Assembly (NCBI RefSeq): GCF_006439335.1
Contig: NZ_SAWY01000036.1
Location: 62,356 to 126,355 of the forward strand
Direction: 5' to 3'
From: Litorilituus lipolyticus
GTDB lineage: Bacteria; Pseudomonadota; Gammaproteobacteria; Enterobacterales; Alteromonadaceae
Length of the DNA stretch: 64,000 nucleotides
The position numbers were made by a program, and so were the translations under genes. This document shows, piece after piece, positions 14,089 to 24,178 of this stretch; the stretch's first letter is position 1, and each line of letters begins with the position of its first letter. A model generated the notes under the pieces. That model had not been told where the DNA came from. It was given only the letters and a program-made list of their open reading frames with translations, and searched no databases.

Positions 14089-17000
14089 ATGAAACTACCC
14101 TTAATAGCTATTGAAAACAAGCAGTTCACCTTAACGGTTACCTTGTTGTTGTTACTTATTGGTATTGTTTCCTATGTAAATATGCCGCGCTCTGAAGATC
14201 CTCAATTTGATTTGCCTATTACAATAATTGAAGTCGTTTATCCTGGTGCATCACCCAATGATGTTGAAACCTTAGTAGTTGATCCCCTTGAGCGTGAAAT
14301 TGCTGAAATAGAAAGTATTAAAAAAATTGAGTCAATTATTCATAACGGCTCTGTCAGAATCACAATCGAATTTATTTATGGTACTGATGCTGAAGCTTCA
14401 TTTAATAAAGTAAAGCAGGCTGTTTCTACGGTTCAGCCTGATTTACCCAGCGGTGTAGAAAATTTATTGGTATTGAAAGCAACACCAACCAGTGTAGCTA
14501 TAATGCAATTAGCTATATGGACTGAGCCGACAGATTATAAAATCATGGAACTCAATGCAGAATTGTTGGCTAAACGTCTTGAAATGTTATCTGGTGTTAG
14601 AAAAGCAGATATTTGGGGCTACCCCAGACAAATAGTTGCTATAGATGTTGATACTCAGCTTTTAAAACACTATGGGATCGCTGTTACTGATATTAATAAA
14701 ACGCTGTCTGGTCGCGCATTAAATATTACGCCAGGTTATGTTGATGCAAGTAGCAGGCGGTTTAATGTTAAAGCGAGCGGAAATTTTACTCAAATAGCAG
14801 ATATTGAGAATACCGTAATAAAAACAAATCATAAGCAAGGTGAAAGCCTTAGTACCCTTCATATTAAAGATATCGCTAAGGTTAGCTTTGCTAGCTCACT
14901 GCCGAGTTACCTTGCATATTATGATGAAAAGCCGGTTATTTTTATAACTATTGAGCAACGTGAAAAAACAAATATCTTTGATTTAACGACTAGCATCAAT
15001 AATGAAATAGAGCACTTTAAGAACAATTTAACGGCAGATATAAAAATTGCTAAGTTATTTCAGCAAAGTGATAGTGTTGAAGTTAGAGTGAATGGTTTTT
15101 TTAATAACCTACTTCAAGGCTTAGCAATTGTTGGTATTATGGCGCTGCTCTTTCTAGGTGTAAAAGAATCTATGGTGGTTATTGTCGCCATTCCTTTATC
15201 ATTTCTCATTGCAATAGGTTGGTTAGACTTTGCTGGTTTTGGTTTGCAGCAAATGTCTATTGTTGGCTTAATAATCGCGTTAGGCTTATTGGTTGATAAT
15301 GCGATTGTCGTTACTGAAAGTATTCATCGAGAAAAAGCAAAAACTAAGCATATTAAACAGGCGGCGATTCAAGGAACAAGTAACGTTGCTTGGGCTGTTT
15401 CCAGTGGTACGGTCACAACTATGCTAGCATTTTTGCCTATGTTGATGTTATCGAGTAGTACAGGAGATTTCATCCGCTCAATGCCGGTTACTGTGGTGTT
15501 AGTGTTATTGGCTTCATTATTAATAGCTTTAACGGTAACACCTTTATTGGCCAGTCATTTATTTTCTGAACAAAAAAATGTTGTTAGTAAAACATCGAGG
15601 ATTAAGTCCTTACAACATTACGTTAATGCTTTTGCTGAAGGTTTTTATGCTAAAACCTTAGCAATATTGATTCGTTTTCGATTGGTTGTAATTCTTGTAG
15701 CTATTATTTGTTTAGCTGCCATGTTATCGCTGTTTAAGCAGGTGGGTGTTAGTTTGTTCCCCAAAGCAGAAAAGCCGATGATTTTGGTTGATGTGGCTGC
15801 ATCGGCAAACTCATCGCTCGCCTATACAGATAATGTTATGCAGCAGGTAAGTAGGCATTTAAAAGCGTACTCTTTAGTAGATGAGGTCGCTTTAAATGTC
15901 GGCAATTCAAATCCACGTATTTATTATAATGAGATTCCCAAACGCGGTATGGCGCATTTGGGGCAAGCATTAGTTATTCTTAAAGAATACCAAGTTAAGC
16001 AAGTAAATGATTTAGTTCAGTCATTGCGTGATAGCTTTTCAATGTGGCCTCAGGCAAAGATAACTGTGAAGGAATTTACTCAAGGTCCCGTGACAGACCA
16101 ACCCATTGCCATTCGCTTGATGAGTGAATCTCTCGACGATCTTGAGCGAGTAGCTAACGATTTAGCGAATAAGATGAAAGTAACACAAGGGATTGTCAAT
16201 ATTGACAATCCCATTGGTCTAGCTAATACCGAATTAGCACTACAGATTGATTATGAAAAAGCCGCACGTAGTCATTTAGATATAAATTTACTGGATAATA
16301 CGGTAAAAACGCTACTTTCTGGTATGCAAGTTGGCACTTACAATGATGAAAATGGTGAGGACTATTCAATAGTAGTACGAAAAGAAAAACCTACCGTTGA
16401 AAGCTTATCAAGGATTGAGTTGGTTAATCAGTTAGGAGATTCCATTCCATTAACACATGTAGCCACCATAAAGTTAAAAAAAGGTGATACAGATTTTTTC
16501 CACTATCAAAAGCTTCGAATGGCTAAGGTATCTGCAGATGTGGAGCAAGGTTATTCTATTAGTGAAATAACTCAGTCTTTAGTCGATTATTTAACACAAT
16601 ATGGTTTACCAAAAGGCATGTATTTTTCTTTAGGTGGAGAGGAAGAATCAAGGCAAGACTCTTTTGCGGGATTAACAAAAATCATGCTGATAACGGCTAT
16701 TGGCATATTTGCGGTGCTTGTATTGCAATTTGGTTCAATACTTCAGCCTATGATTATTTTCACATCGATTCCCTTTGCCATGGCTGGCTCTGTTATTGGG
16801 CTTTATTTCACCGGTTTATCTTTTTCAATGATGGCATTTGTCGGTTTAATTAGTTTATTTGGCATCGTTGTCAATAATGCGATTATTTTAATTGATACGG
16901 CAAATAAAAATATGCAGCAAGGCCTAGATAAAAAAACAGCTATTTTGCAGGCGAGTAGCCATCGATTTACACCTATTTTATTAACCACATTAACAACCAT

Positions 17001-17157
17001 CGGCGGACTAGTCCCTTTAACATTATTTGGTGGTGCACTATGGCAACCTTTAGGTGTTGTATTAATTTCTGGCTTATGTGTATCGGCCTTATCAAGCTTT
17101 TTATTGGTACCAATTTTAACCGAATTGTTCACTAAAAAATCAGTGAAAGTGCCATAA
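14089..17157 (+). CDS. RND family efflux transporter permease (AcrB-like)
   Basis: A 1022-aa inner-membrane pump of the hydrophobe/amphiphile efflux type. It begins with one helix (FTLTVTLLLLLIGIVSY), then a periplasmic porter domain starting PRSEDPQFDLP, a helix bundle at about 330-540, a second porter domain and a final bundle at about 860-1015. The helix-4 motif reads GLLVDNAIVVTES, with Asn where AcrB has its second Asp (D408); this occurs in other RND pumps and need not stop proton coupling. It is in an operon with the adaptor. Length is normal for the family (about 1020-1050 aa). Confidence 0.88.
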   Translation: MKLPLIAIENKQFTLTVTLLLLLIGIVSYVNMPRSEDPQFDLPITIIEVVYPGASPNDVETLVVDPLEREIAEIESIKKIESIIHNGSVRITIEFIYGTDAEASFNKVKQAVSTVQPDLPSGVENLLVLKATPTSVAIMQLAIWTEPTDYKIMELNAELLAKRLEMLSGVRKADIWGYPRQIVAIDVDTQLLKHYGIAVTDINKTLSGRALNITPGYVDASSRRFNVKASGNFTQIADIENTVIKTNHKQGESLSTLHIKDIAKVSFASSLPSYLAYYDEKPVIFITIEQREKTNIFDLTTSINNEIEHFKNNLTADIKIAKLFQQSDSVEVRVNGFFNNLLQGLAIVGIMALLFLGVKESMVVIVAIPLSFLIAIGWLDFAGFGLQQMSIVGLIIALGLLVDNAIVVTESIHREKAKTKHIKQAAIQGTSNVAWAVSSGTVTTMLAFLPMLMLSSSTGDFIRSMPVTVVLVLLASLLIALTVTPLLASHLFSEQKNVVSKTSRIKSLQHYVNAFAEGFYAKTLAILIRFRLVVILVAIICLAAMLSLFKQVGVSLFPKAEKPMILVDVAASANSSLAYTDNVMQQVSRHLKAYSLVDEVALNVGNSNPRIYYNEIPKRGMAHLGQALVILKEYQVKQVNDLVQSLRDSFSMWPQAKITVKEFTQGPVTDQPIAIRLMSESLDDLERVANDLANKMKVTQGIVNIDNPIGLANTELALQIDYEKAARSHLDINLLDNTVKTLLSGMQVGTYNDENGEDYSIVVRKEKPTVESLSRIELVNQLGDSIPLTHVATIKLKKGDTDFFHYQKLRMAKVSADVEQGYSISEITQSLVDYLTQYGLPKGMYFSLGGEEESRQDSFAGLTKIMLITAIGIFAVLVLQFGSILQPMIIFTSIPFAMAGSVIGLYFTGLSFSMMAFVGLISLFGIVVNNAIILIDTANKNMQQGLDKKTAILQASSHRFTPILLTTLTTIGGLVPLTLFGGALWQPLGVVLISGLCVSALSSFLLVPILTELFTKKSVKVP

Positions 17158-17195
17158 TGGTTTTCATAGAAGCTCGCAAAATAATGATGCTTGAG

Positions 17196-17201
17196 TATAA
17201 T
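17196..17201 (+). promoter_or_regulatory. Likely -10 element for prsK
   Basis: A perfect TATAAT lies 30 bp before the prsK start; AAGGAAAG (17218-17225) is the ribosome binding site. The matching -35 (CTCGCA at the right distance) is poor, so the promoter may be weak or activated. Confidence 0.4.
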
Positions 17202-17230
17202 GCCTTAAACTCACTTCAAGGAAAGATATA

Positions 17231-19273
17231 ATGGAAGTCATTGGCTCGACAGGTTTTTTAATTTCAGCCTTTGCTTACTTAATTTTTATTCTACTATTAC
17301 TAGCTGCCCGAAATCATACTTTAACGTGGAAGCTACTCTTTCTTGCTAGTGCTTTTATGTTTGCCTCTTCACTCACTGCAGCACTTCAGCCTAAGCAAGG
17401 CTTTACCTTAATGACAGTGCTTGGCATGGAAACCTTTAAAGTGTTGACATGGTCTGTCTTAATTATATGTACACAAAACAATATTTCGACGGTACGAAAA
17501 CTTTTTGCTGATCATAATATTCAAAAATATTTGATAGTTTCTATACTGCTTTCTCTTGCTTGTTGGCTGATGGCTATTACGGCAAACAACGGTGGTAAAT
17601 ATTTATTTTCTTTATTTCTTCTGTTGAACCTATGGCTATTAGTGTTATTAGAGCAGCTTTATCGCAATGCTGATGTTAAGGCGAAGTGGGCACTATGGTC
17701 ATTAATTATAGGACTAGGCATAATCACCGTTTTTGATTTTGTCTTGTTTGCTCAAGCGGCCATGGTAAATCAATTAGATTTTTCTTATTGGTATGCGCGC
17801 GGATTTGTAGCCACGATAGCAATGCCATTAATTTTGATCAGTACTCGCCGTATTAAGCATTGGTCAGTAAATGTATTCGTCTCCAGAGAAGTAGTTTTTT
17901 ATAGCTCTATGTTACTTATCTCTGGGTTATACCTGTTACTACTAGCCGTAGCTGGTTATCTCATTAATTATTTTGGTGGTGCATGGGGGGATGTGGTTAG
18001 TATTGCTTTTGTTATTCTAGGCGGCACGGTTTTAGCTGCTTTACTGATCACTGAAAAGTTGCGAAGGGAAGTAAAGGTATTTATAACAAAGCACTTTTTT
18101 GCGAATAAATATGACTATCGAATTGAGTGGTTAAAATCGATAGAAAAGCTAGAAATAGGCACTCCTGATGACCATTATCATACTGCAACCCACATTATTT
18201 GTTCTTCATTAAGCATTAAAAAAGCCGCATTGATTAAAAGAAAATCAGAAGGAAAGTATCAGTGCATGTATCAACAAGACTTAGCCATTGATATTGAGCG
18301 ATTATCAGAGCTTAAAGGCGTTGATCAATTTTGTCAGCAACAAGGTTGGATAATCGATGTGAGGGAGTTTGCCAGTATTGAACAGAGTTACCCTACCCTA
18401 AGCTTAGATATTGACTTTTGTCGTGCGCAACACATTGACATTATTGTGCCAATTTTTACTGGTAGAACTCTTTATGGTTTCTTCCTTTTGGCCTTACCGC
18501 AAGAGCAAGGCTTATTGAACTGGGAAGATAGGGATTTACTGTTTGCGCTTTCTAAGCAATTGAGTAACTATTTATCATTAAATGAAGCAAATGAAAGTTT
18601 AGCCGAATCTAAACAATTTGAAGCATTTCATAGAATGTCTGCATTTTTAATTCATGATTTGAAAAATATTCAAGCTCAATTGGGATTAATTAATAGTAAT
18701 GCTAAACGTCACAGAGACAATCCTGCGTTTATTGATGATGTATTTGAAACAATAGAATCTGCTACCTCTCGACTTGATAAAGTACTAACCCAATTGCGTA
18801 ATAAGCAAGCGGCAGAATCTACAGAAGAAATAACCAATGTTAATGACGTAATAGTAAAAGTGGTAACTCAACGTAATATTCAGCAACCAACGATACAAAT
18901 GGAGCTGGAGCATGATATTGACCTGAAAATAGACCGAGAAACGTTTGCCTCAGTGTTAAATCATTTATTGCAAAATGCGCAAGAAGCGACAAATGATCAA
19001 GGGTGGGTTAAAATTACTAGCTCAAAAGTAAGTGACAGCTTATATATGGCCATTCAAGATAATGGTAGTGGTATGACTGAAGATTTTATTAAACATCGCT
19101 TATTTAAGCCTTTTGACACCACTAAAGGTAATGCAGGGATGGGAATTGGCGTTTATGAAGCAAAGCAGTTTATTGAAACTGTTGGTGGCACCTTAAAAGT
19201 AAGTAGCTCTGAAAAAGAGGGAAGTCTCTTTGAAATACTTATCCCTTGTAGAAAAGAACAAAACCTTAGTTAA
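17231..19273 (+). CDS. prsK: XrtA/PEP-CTERM system sensor histidine kinase PrsK
   Basis: A 680-aa membrane kinase. About eight to nine helices occupy residues 8-280, followed by a GAF-like sensor region (about 300-445). The phosphoacceptor box FLIHDLKNIQAQLGL lies near residue 470 with its histidine in HDLKN, and the ATPase domain has N-box LLQNAQEATN, DNGSGM and GNAGMGIGVY. This matches PrsK, the kinase that accompanies exosortase A loci. Its partner PrsR is encoded 30 bp downstream in the same operon. It probably senses a membrane or envelope signal and controls the polysaccharide locus to the right; the signal is not known. Confidence 0.9.
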   Translation: MEVIGSTGFLISAFAYLIFILLLLAARNHTLTWKLLFLASAFMFASSLTAALQPKQGFTLMTVLGMETFKVLTWSVLIICTQNNISTVRKLFADHNIQKYLIVSILLSLACWLMAITANNGGKYLFSLFLLLNLWLLVLLEQLYRNADVKAKWALWSLIIGLGIITVFDFVLFAQAAMVNQLDFSYWYARGFVATIAMPLILISTRRIKHWSVNVFVSREVVFYSSMLLISGLYLLLLAVAGYLINYFGGAWGDVVSIAFVILGGTVLAALLITEKLRREVKVFITKHFFANKYDYRIEWLKSIEKLEIGTPDDHYHTATHIICSSLSIKKAALIKRKSEGKYQCMYQQDLAIDIERLSELKGVDQFCQQQGWIIDVREFASIEQSYPTLSLDIDFCRAQHIDIIVPIFTGRTLYGFFLLALPQEQGLLNWEDRDLLFALSKQLSNYLSLNEANESLAESKQFEAFHRMSAFLIHDLKNIQAQLGLINSNAKRHRDNPAFIDDVFETIESATSRLDKVLTQLRNKQAAESTEEITNVNDVIVKVVTQRNIQQPTIQMELEHDIDLKIDRETFASVLNHLLQNAQEATNDQGWVKITSSKVSDSLYMAIQDNGSGMTEDFIKHRLFKPFDTTKGNAGMGIGVYEAKQFIETVGGTLKVSSSEKEGSLFEILIPCRKEQNLS

Positions 19274-19303
19274 AAAAATAAATTAAAGGAAAAGCACAAG
19301 CCA

Positions 19304-20653
19304 ATGGAAAAGTTACTTATTGTTGATGACGACTTAGGTGTACAAAAGCAACTTAAATGGAGTTTTGCAGACTATGAAGTTGTTTTTGCCGACACAAGAG
19401 AAAGTGCTGTTGCAGCAGTTAGACGTCACGAACCAAAGGTTATTACCTTAGACTTAGGTTTGCCACCAGATGCCGCAAATGCCACTGAAGGATTACAGGC
19501 GCTGAAAGAAATACTCGCGATAGCTCCACATACAAAAATCATTGTGGTTACAGGAAACGATGACAGAAGTAATGCACTAAAAGCTATTGAAATGGGAGCT
19601 TATGACTTTTATCAAAAGCCTGTCGATTCTGATGTAATTAACGTTATTGTCTCAAGAGCATTTAGTTTAGCAACTATAGAGAGTGATAATCGCTCATTAA
19701 AAGCGGTTATGGGCTCTGATACTGGCATAATTGGTAGTAGTGAAGGTATTGATAGGTTACGGGTAATGGTTCAACGAATTGCTCCTACTGAGATTACTGC
19801 CATGTTACTTGGAGAGAGTGGTACTGGTAAAGAAGTTACTGCTAAAGCTATTCATCAAGTGAGTAACCGCAGTAAAAAACCATTTATTGCTATTAATTGT
19901 GCTTCAATCCCAGAGAACTTATTAGAAAGTGAGTTATTTGGTTTTGAAAAAGGAGCCTTTACAGGAGCACATCGCACAACGCTAGGTAAAATAGAGTGTG
20001 CTCAAGGTGGTACACTCTTTTTGGATGAAATTGGTGATATGCCCTATAACCTGCAAGCAAAATTACTACGCTTTTTACAAGAGAAAGTGATAGAACGCTT
20101 AGGTGGAAGAAAAGAAATACCCGTTGATGTGCGAGTTATTTGCGCTACCAATCAAAATTTAGAGGATATGGTTGCTGCTAAAGCATTTAGAGAAGATTTA
20201 TTTTACCGTATCACTGAAATTACGCTAAATATCCCACCATTAAGGGAACGTGAAGAAGATGTCTTAATATTAGCGAATTTCTTTTTAAAACAATATGCTA
20301 TTGAGTATAAGCGTAATATTAAATCTTTTGCTAATGATGCAATGCAAGCGTTAAAGAGTCATCGATGGCCGGGTAACATTCGTGAATTACAAAATAAAGT
20401 GAAGTCTTCCGTTATCATGAGTACAGGCTCACAAGTGACGGCCTTTGATTTAGGTTTCTTTGAACAAGAAGATGCTCAGTATGAATTGTCGTTAAATTTA
20501 CGTACCGTGAGAGAGCAAGCTGAGACGGTAGCAATTCATAAAGCCCATGCCCTTGCTGAAGGCAATATGTCAAAAGCTGCTGAGCTATTAGGTATTACAC
20601 GCCCTACTCTTTACTCATTAATTGAAAAATATGATATTGCAATAAACAGTTAA
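19304..20653 (+). CDS. prsR: PEP-CTERM-box response regulator PrsR (sigma-54 activator)
   Basis: A 449-aa NtrC-family regulator. The receiver domain has acidic residues VDDD at 7-10 and phosphoacceptor D50 (VITLDLGLPP). The AAA+ domain has Walker A GESGTGKE and GAFTGA, the loop that contacts sigma-54, and the C-terminus is a Fis-type helix-turn-helix (NMSKAAELLGITRPTLYSLI). It pairs with PrsK directly upstream. It is expected to activate sigma-54 promoters of the XrtA exopolysaccharide genes and of PEP-CTERM protein genes elsewhere. A perfect terminator hairpin follows the stop. Confidence 0.93.
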   Translation: MEKLLIVDDDLGVQKQLKWSFADYEVVFADTRESAVAAVRRHEPKVITLDLGLPPDAANATEGLQALKEILAIAPHTKIIVVTGNDDRSNALKAIEMGAYDFYQKPVDSDVINVIVSRAFSLATIESDNRSLKAVMGSDTGIIGSSEGIDRLRVMVQRIAPTEITAMLLGESGTGKEVTAKAIHQVSNRSKKPFIAINCASIPENLLESELFGFEKGAFTGAHRTTLGKIECAQGGTLFLDEIGDMPYNLQAKLLRFLQEKVIERLGGRKEIPVDVRVICATNQNLEDMVAAKAFREDLFYRITEITLNIPPLREREEDVLILANFFLKQYAIEYKRNIKSFANDAMQALKSHRWPGNIRELQNKVKSSVIMSTGSQVTAFDLGFFEQEDAQYELSLNLRTVREQAETVAIHKAHALAEGNMSKAAELLGITRPTLYSLIEKYDIAINS

Positions 20654-20672
20654 GCTTTTGCTTGAAGAATTA

Positions 20673-20698
20673 AAAAGCCCTGAATAATCAGGGCTTTT
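20673..20698. terminator. Bidirectional rho-independent terminator
   Basis: An 11-bp stem, AAAAGCCCTGA and TCAGGGCTTTT, with loop ATAA, lies between the convergent prsR (stop 20653) and the ATPase gene (stop 20706). A and T runs on both sides make it work in both directions. Confidence 0.9.
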
Positions 20699-20705
20699 TA
20701 ATAAC

Positions 20706-21743
20706 TTAATTTTCGTTGTCTTTTACTTGAAGCTCAGCAAATTGACGGTTTTTTTGTTTTAGTAACTTATCAATATAACGAGTCATTTTTACTTTTTGTT
20801 GAATTGTTGTTTCGAGGATTTCTTCTACTTCTCGAAGGACATTTTTAATGTTTTCTACGTTCTCTGTTGAATTAACCACTAACGGCTGTGCACTTTGCTC
20901 ATTAGCAAGCTCACTACCATCTAGAGAACCCGTTAATTCAACAGACATTTCTGAAGCTACTTCGTTAATAGCTTCATTAGTAATAGTGTCTAACTCTTCT
21001 AGGAAACCAAAAAGTAATAGGCGATCAACGAATATATTTATTTTTCTAGGAACGCCAAGCGTTTTTTCGAAAATAAGTTGGAATGCTTCTTCTGGAAATA
21101 ACTTGTCTTTATTACAATTTGCTTGCTTAAGTCGGTGGTTAATATAATTCTTAACTTCTTCTACATTAAGTGGCTTTAAGTGTGCAGAAGCGATAATTCT
21201 TTGCCTAAATTGCTCCATTTCTGGGGCTGAAATAATATCTTTCAGCTCTTCTTGTCCCAGTAAAAAGCTCTGAATCAACGGTTTATTATCTAGTTGGAAG
21301 TTAGACAACATGCGTAATTCTTCAACCGTTTCAGAAGGTAAGTTTTGTGCTTCATCGACTAATAAAAGCGCCCTTTTACCTTGTTTATTTAATTGCACTA
21401 AAAACTGTTCAATGCTTTGCAATATGTCAGCTTTATTATTGCTATCTGTTTTAATCTTAAATTCTGCTGCAACTAGCTCTAGCAGCTCATCAGGTGAAAG
21501 TTTGGTTGTGACAAGCTGTGCAGCCACAATATTCTCATCGGCTATATTCGCTAATAAATTTCGAGCTATAGTTGTTTTACCTGTACCTATTGGCCCAGTA
21601 ATGACGATGAATCCCTCGCCTTGATCAAGACCGTACTGTAAATATGACAGTGCTCTTTGATGATGACTTGTTGCGAAAAAAAAGCGAGGATCAGGGCTAA
21701 GTTGAAACGGACGTTCACTGAAGCCATAGTAACTTTCATACAT
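20706..21743 (-). CDS. XrtA-associated AAA ATPase (ExeA-like)
   Basis: A 345-aa ATPase of the TIGR03015 type. The N-terminus MYESYYGFSERPFQLSPDP is typical, followed by Walker A GPIGTGKTT near residue 50 and Walker B ALLLVDEAQNL near 130. The C-terminus (from about 310) is a charged coiled coil. It is the last gene of a leftward operon (export lipoprotein, chain length, kinase, outer-membrane protein, ATPase) and starts 1 bp after the preceding gene. It resembles GspA/ExeA ATPases that remodel envelope complexes; it probably helps assemble or energise the polysaccharide exporter, but the mechanism is not known. Confidence 0.88.
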   Translation of the reverse strand: MYESYYGFSERPFQLSPDPRFFFATSHHQRALSYLQYGLDQGEGFIVITGPIGTGKTTIARNLLANIADENIVAAQLVTTKLSPDELLELVAAEFKIKTDSNNKADILQSIEQFLVQLNKQGKRALLLVDEAQNLPSETVEELRMLSNFQLDNKPLIQSFLLGQEELKDIISAPEMEQFRQRIIASAHLKPLNVEEVKNYINHRLKQANCNKDKLFPEEAFQLIFEKTLGVPRKINIFVDRLLLFGFLEELDTITNEAINEVASEMSVELTGSLDGSELANEQSAQPLVVNSTENVENIKNVLREVEEILETTIQQKVKMTRYIDKLLKQKNRQFAELQVKDNEN

Positions 21744-21744
21744 G

Positions 21745-23337
21745 TTAAAAATCTTTTGTTATATTGATTGAAGCTCTTGCTTCTTGGTAAGTTCGATCAT
21801 TACGACTTGATTCTCTATCAACGTATTGAAGTGAAATAAAACCAGAAAGAGAATGAGCTAACGTTCGATTATAAGTTGCTGATGCAACTCTATATTTGTC
21901 ATCCTGCTCAGAACCTTCAGTATTTTCTTTATCATAGGTATTTTCACTATAACGAGCATTAAAGCTGATATCACTATGAGCACTGGTTTTTCGGTTAATG
22001 TCAAAGCTAACATCAAAATACGTATCAATAATGCCTGAACTTAAGGCTTCTCTTTCTCTTGTGCCTGCATTGAAAGTAAAAGTCGTTCTTCTTAATGTTA
22101 AAATAGATGTCCAAGTGAGCCGTTTATTCAACGTAAACTCATTATTTTCAACAGGGCTGATACTTGAAAAACCAGCGAGAATATAGTCGTTTGGTTGATT
22201 AATGTCTGAATTTTCAGCATAACAATCTGAAGGAGATAGTTCTGTTAAATCGACAGAGGCTGGACAATAAAAAATGCCTAAGTCAGTTTCTTCAAAGGTG
22301 CTTCGATCAAAAGCTTCAATAGTTTCTACATAGACAATGCTATTAGTAAGCCTTTTATTTCTATGTGAAAAATCAAAGCCGTATGAGTCGCCATAAAAAC
22401 GTTGGCTGTAATCTGCCTTTAATGTAGTTCTCTCAGACGGAGTCCAATGTATACTCGCTGATATGTAATCATCGGTTGCCGTGGTATCTTCTTGAATAAA
22501 ATTATAGGCAAGATCTATAAATAAATGTCTGGAAGGTAACCAGCGTATACCAGGGCCTATAGAAGGTATATTACTGTTGTTGGCCCCTTGAACATTTCCC
22601 TTAACATCTTCATCATAAACTCTGATAAAAGGGTTGAACCTGTATGAAGTTATGGCGCCTATTTTACCTTCTATATTATAAGCTTTACCGCTAAACTCAT
22701 TGTTTTCACGTTGATCATACTCCCCTTCAATTTGCCAAAAAACTGTTCGAGCAGACAAGCCATTTTGACTAGTTAGGTCAAATGAATAACCTTGGCTTTC
22801 ACCAATATTATCTTCAGTTTCAATCAAATTATAAGTTAGCGATGAGTCAACAATAAAGTCACTATTGTTAGCTTGGTATTGAATGCCTCCAGTGTGCATT
22901 TGTTGTTGAATGGTATCGCCAGAGACTAAGTCAGCCAAACTATTATCGGCATCATTTTGGCTAATATTATTGATTTCTGATGAGGCTATGAGTTGAAAGC
23001 CTGTATCACCAAGTAGTAAGCGGGTATTCAAGCTGGCTTCTTGAAAGTCATCGTTAACATCACTGTCGTGACTATATGCAGCATAGGTTTCTGTACCGCT
23101 AAAAGAGAAATCAAAATACCTTGAATTATAATCAGTATCTAGGCCTATAAATATTTGGCTGACTAGACTTGATTGTTGTTTATTAGGTGTTAATTCAACG
23201 TTGTCAGTATAAGTTTCTGTTAGGCCTATATTGGGCTCAAAAGTCCATTCACCAGCTATGACTGAAGCTGGTGCTAACAAGAAAAATAATAATGCTTTAG
23301 CAGGCATTACTTTATTGATGTTTTTTACCGTAGCCAT
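21745..23337 (-). CDS. XrtA/PEP-CTERM system outer-membrane beta-barrel protein (TIGR03016 type)
   Basis: A 530-aa exported protein with a signal peptide (VMPAKALLFFLLAPASVIA, cleaved before GEWTFEP). The body has repeated amphipathic strands ending in aromatic residues and finishes with a terminal phenylalanine (INITKDF), as in outer-membrane barrels. The family is found in XrtA loci between the tyrosine kinase and the ATPase, as here. It may form the polysaccharide exit channel. The ATG at 23337 is chosen; it overlaps the end of the kinase gene by 26 bases and an earlier in-frame ATG at 23358 would overlap more. No good ribosome binding site is seen, consistent with translational coupling. 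Confidence 0.8.
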   Translation of the reverse strand: MATVKNINKVMPAKALLFFLLAPASVIAGEWTFEPNIGLTETYTDNVELTPNKQQSSLVSQIFIGLDTDYNSRYFDFSFSGTETYAAYSHDSDVNDDFQEASLNTRLLLGDTGFQLIASSEINNISQNDADNSLADLVSGDTIQQQMHTGGIQYQANNSDFIVDSSLTYNLIETEDNIGESQGYSFDLTSQNGLSARTVFWQIEGEYDQRENNEFSGKAYNIEGKIGAITSYRFNPFIRVYDEDVKGNVQGANNSNIPSIGPGIRWLPSRHLFIDLAYNFIQEDTTATDDYISASIHWTPSERTTLKADYSQRFYGDSYGFDFSHRNKRLTNSIVYVETIEAFDRSTFEETDLGIFYCPASVDLTELSPSDCYAENSDINQPNDYILAGFSSISPVENNEFTLNKRLTWTSILTLRRTTFTFNAGTREREALSSGIIDTYFDVSFDINRKTSAHSDISFNARYSENTYDKENTEGSEQDDKYRVASATYNRTLAHSLSGFISLQYVDRESSRNDRTYQEARASINITKDF

Positions 23338-24175
23338 AACCATAATAGCCATAGACATCCTTTTTAGATCTAATCGTCTTATTCATAACAAGGCCTACGG
23401 CCATGTCTTCATTGAGTTGCGATACAGCTCTTTTTACATCATCTGTTTTTGTTTTAGACTCTTCAACCACGACCACAGCCTGCCCGACTAAATCTGATAA
23501 TACAGGGGTTTCAGTAACCCCTAGAATAGGTGGGCAATCGAAAATAACGATACGATCGGGGTATCGACTGGCTAATTCTACGGCTAACTTTTCCATACGC
23601 TCACTAGCAAGTAATTCATTAGTTAGGTGATGTGGTTTACCGGCAGGAATTAGTTTTAAATTATCAATATTAGTACTGTAAATAATATCTGAAATAGAAG
23701 GTACTTCAGCTAATAGGTATTCTAATAAACCTTTTTTACTTTCAAACTCTAGCTCTCTATGCAAACTAGGTCTTAATACATCAGCATCAACAAGTAAAAC
23801 TGTTTTATCTTGTTCAAGGGCAATACTTAACGCTAGGTTGATAGCGATATAAGTTTTACCTTCATTTGGATTTGAACTGGTCACCATGATTAAATTGCTG
23901 TTATGCAAAGTTTTAGCAGCTAAACCAAAAGCATTATTTAGTAACTTACGTTTAATATGGCGAAACTCTTCCTGGATATGGTGAGTACTGTCAGGGCTAT
24001 ATATAAAGCCTCGTTCGTTAAGTCTCTTACCATTTAAATTGATAATTTCTTTATCAATATTTACAACAGGAGCAGGAGCTTCTTTAGTTATATTGATAGG
24101 TTCAGTAACATTAACCTCAGCTGCTTTTTGCGCTACACGCTTTTGTTTTGCTAGGGCTTTTTCAATAGTGCTCAT
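23312..24175 (-). CDS. XrtA-associated tyrosine autokinase (BY-kinase, TIGR03018 type)
   Basis: A 287-aa cytoplasmic bacterial tyrosine kinase. It has Walker A SSNPNEGKTYIA near residue 105, Walker A' VLLVDADVLRPSLH near 135 and Walker B IVIFDCPP near 212. The C-terminus is a tyrosine cluster (YGYYGYGYG), the autophosphorylation tail. Such kinases act with a chain-length (Wzz-like) membrane activator, here encoded just upstream (3-bp gap), to control polymer length and export by phosphorylation cycles. The codons of the tyrosine tail overlap the start region of the next gene. Confidence 0.9.
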   Translation of the reverse strand: MSTIEKALAKQKRVAQKAAEVNVTEPINITKEAPAPVVNIDKEIINLNGKRLNERGFIYSPDSTHHIQEEFRHIKRKLLNNAFGLAAKTLHNSNLIMVTSSNPNEGKTYIAINLALSIALEQDKTVLLVDADVLRPSLHRELEFESKKGLLEYLLAEVPSISDIIYSTNIDNLKLIPAGKPHHLTNELLASERMEKLAVELASRYPDRIVIFDCPPILGVTETPVLSDLVGQAVVVVEESKTKTDDVKRAVSQLNEDMAVGLVMNKTIRSKKDVYGYYGYGYGKKHQ

Positions 24176-24178
24176 GGC

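Noticed and set aside
13046-17157. RND efflux genes as part of the mobile element
   Set aside because: They lie on the far side of the tRNA from the integrase and look like ordinary chromosomal efflux genes.
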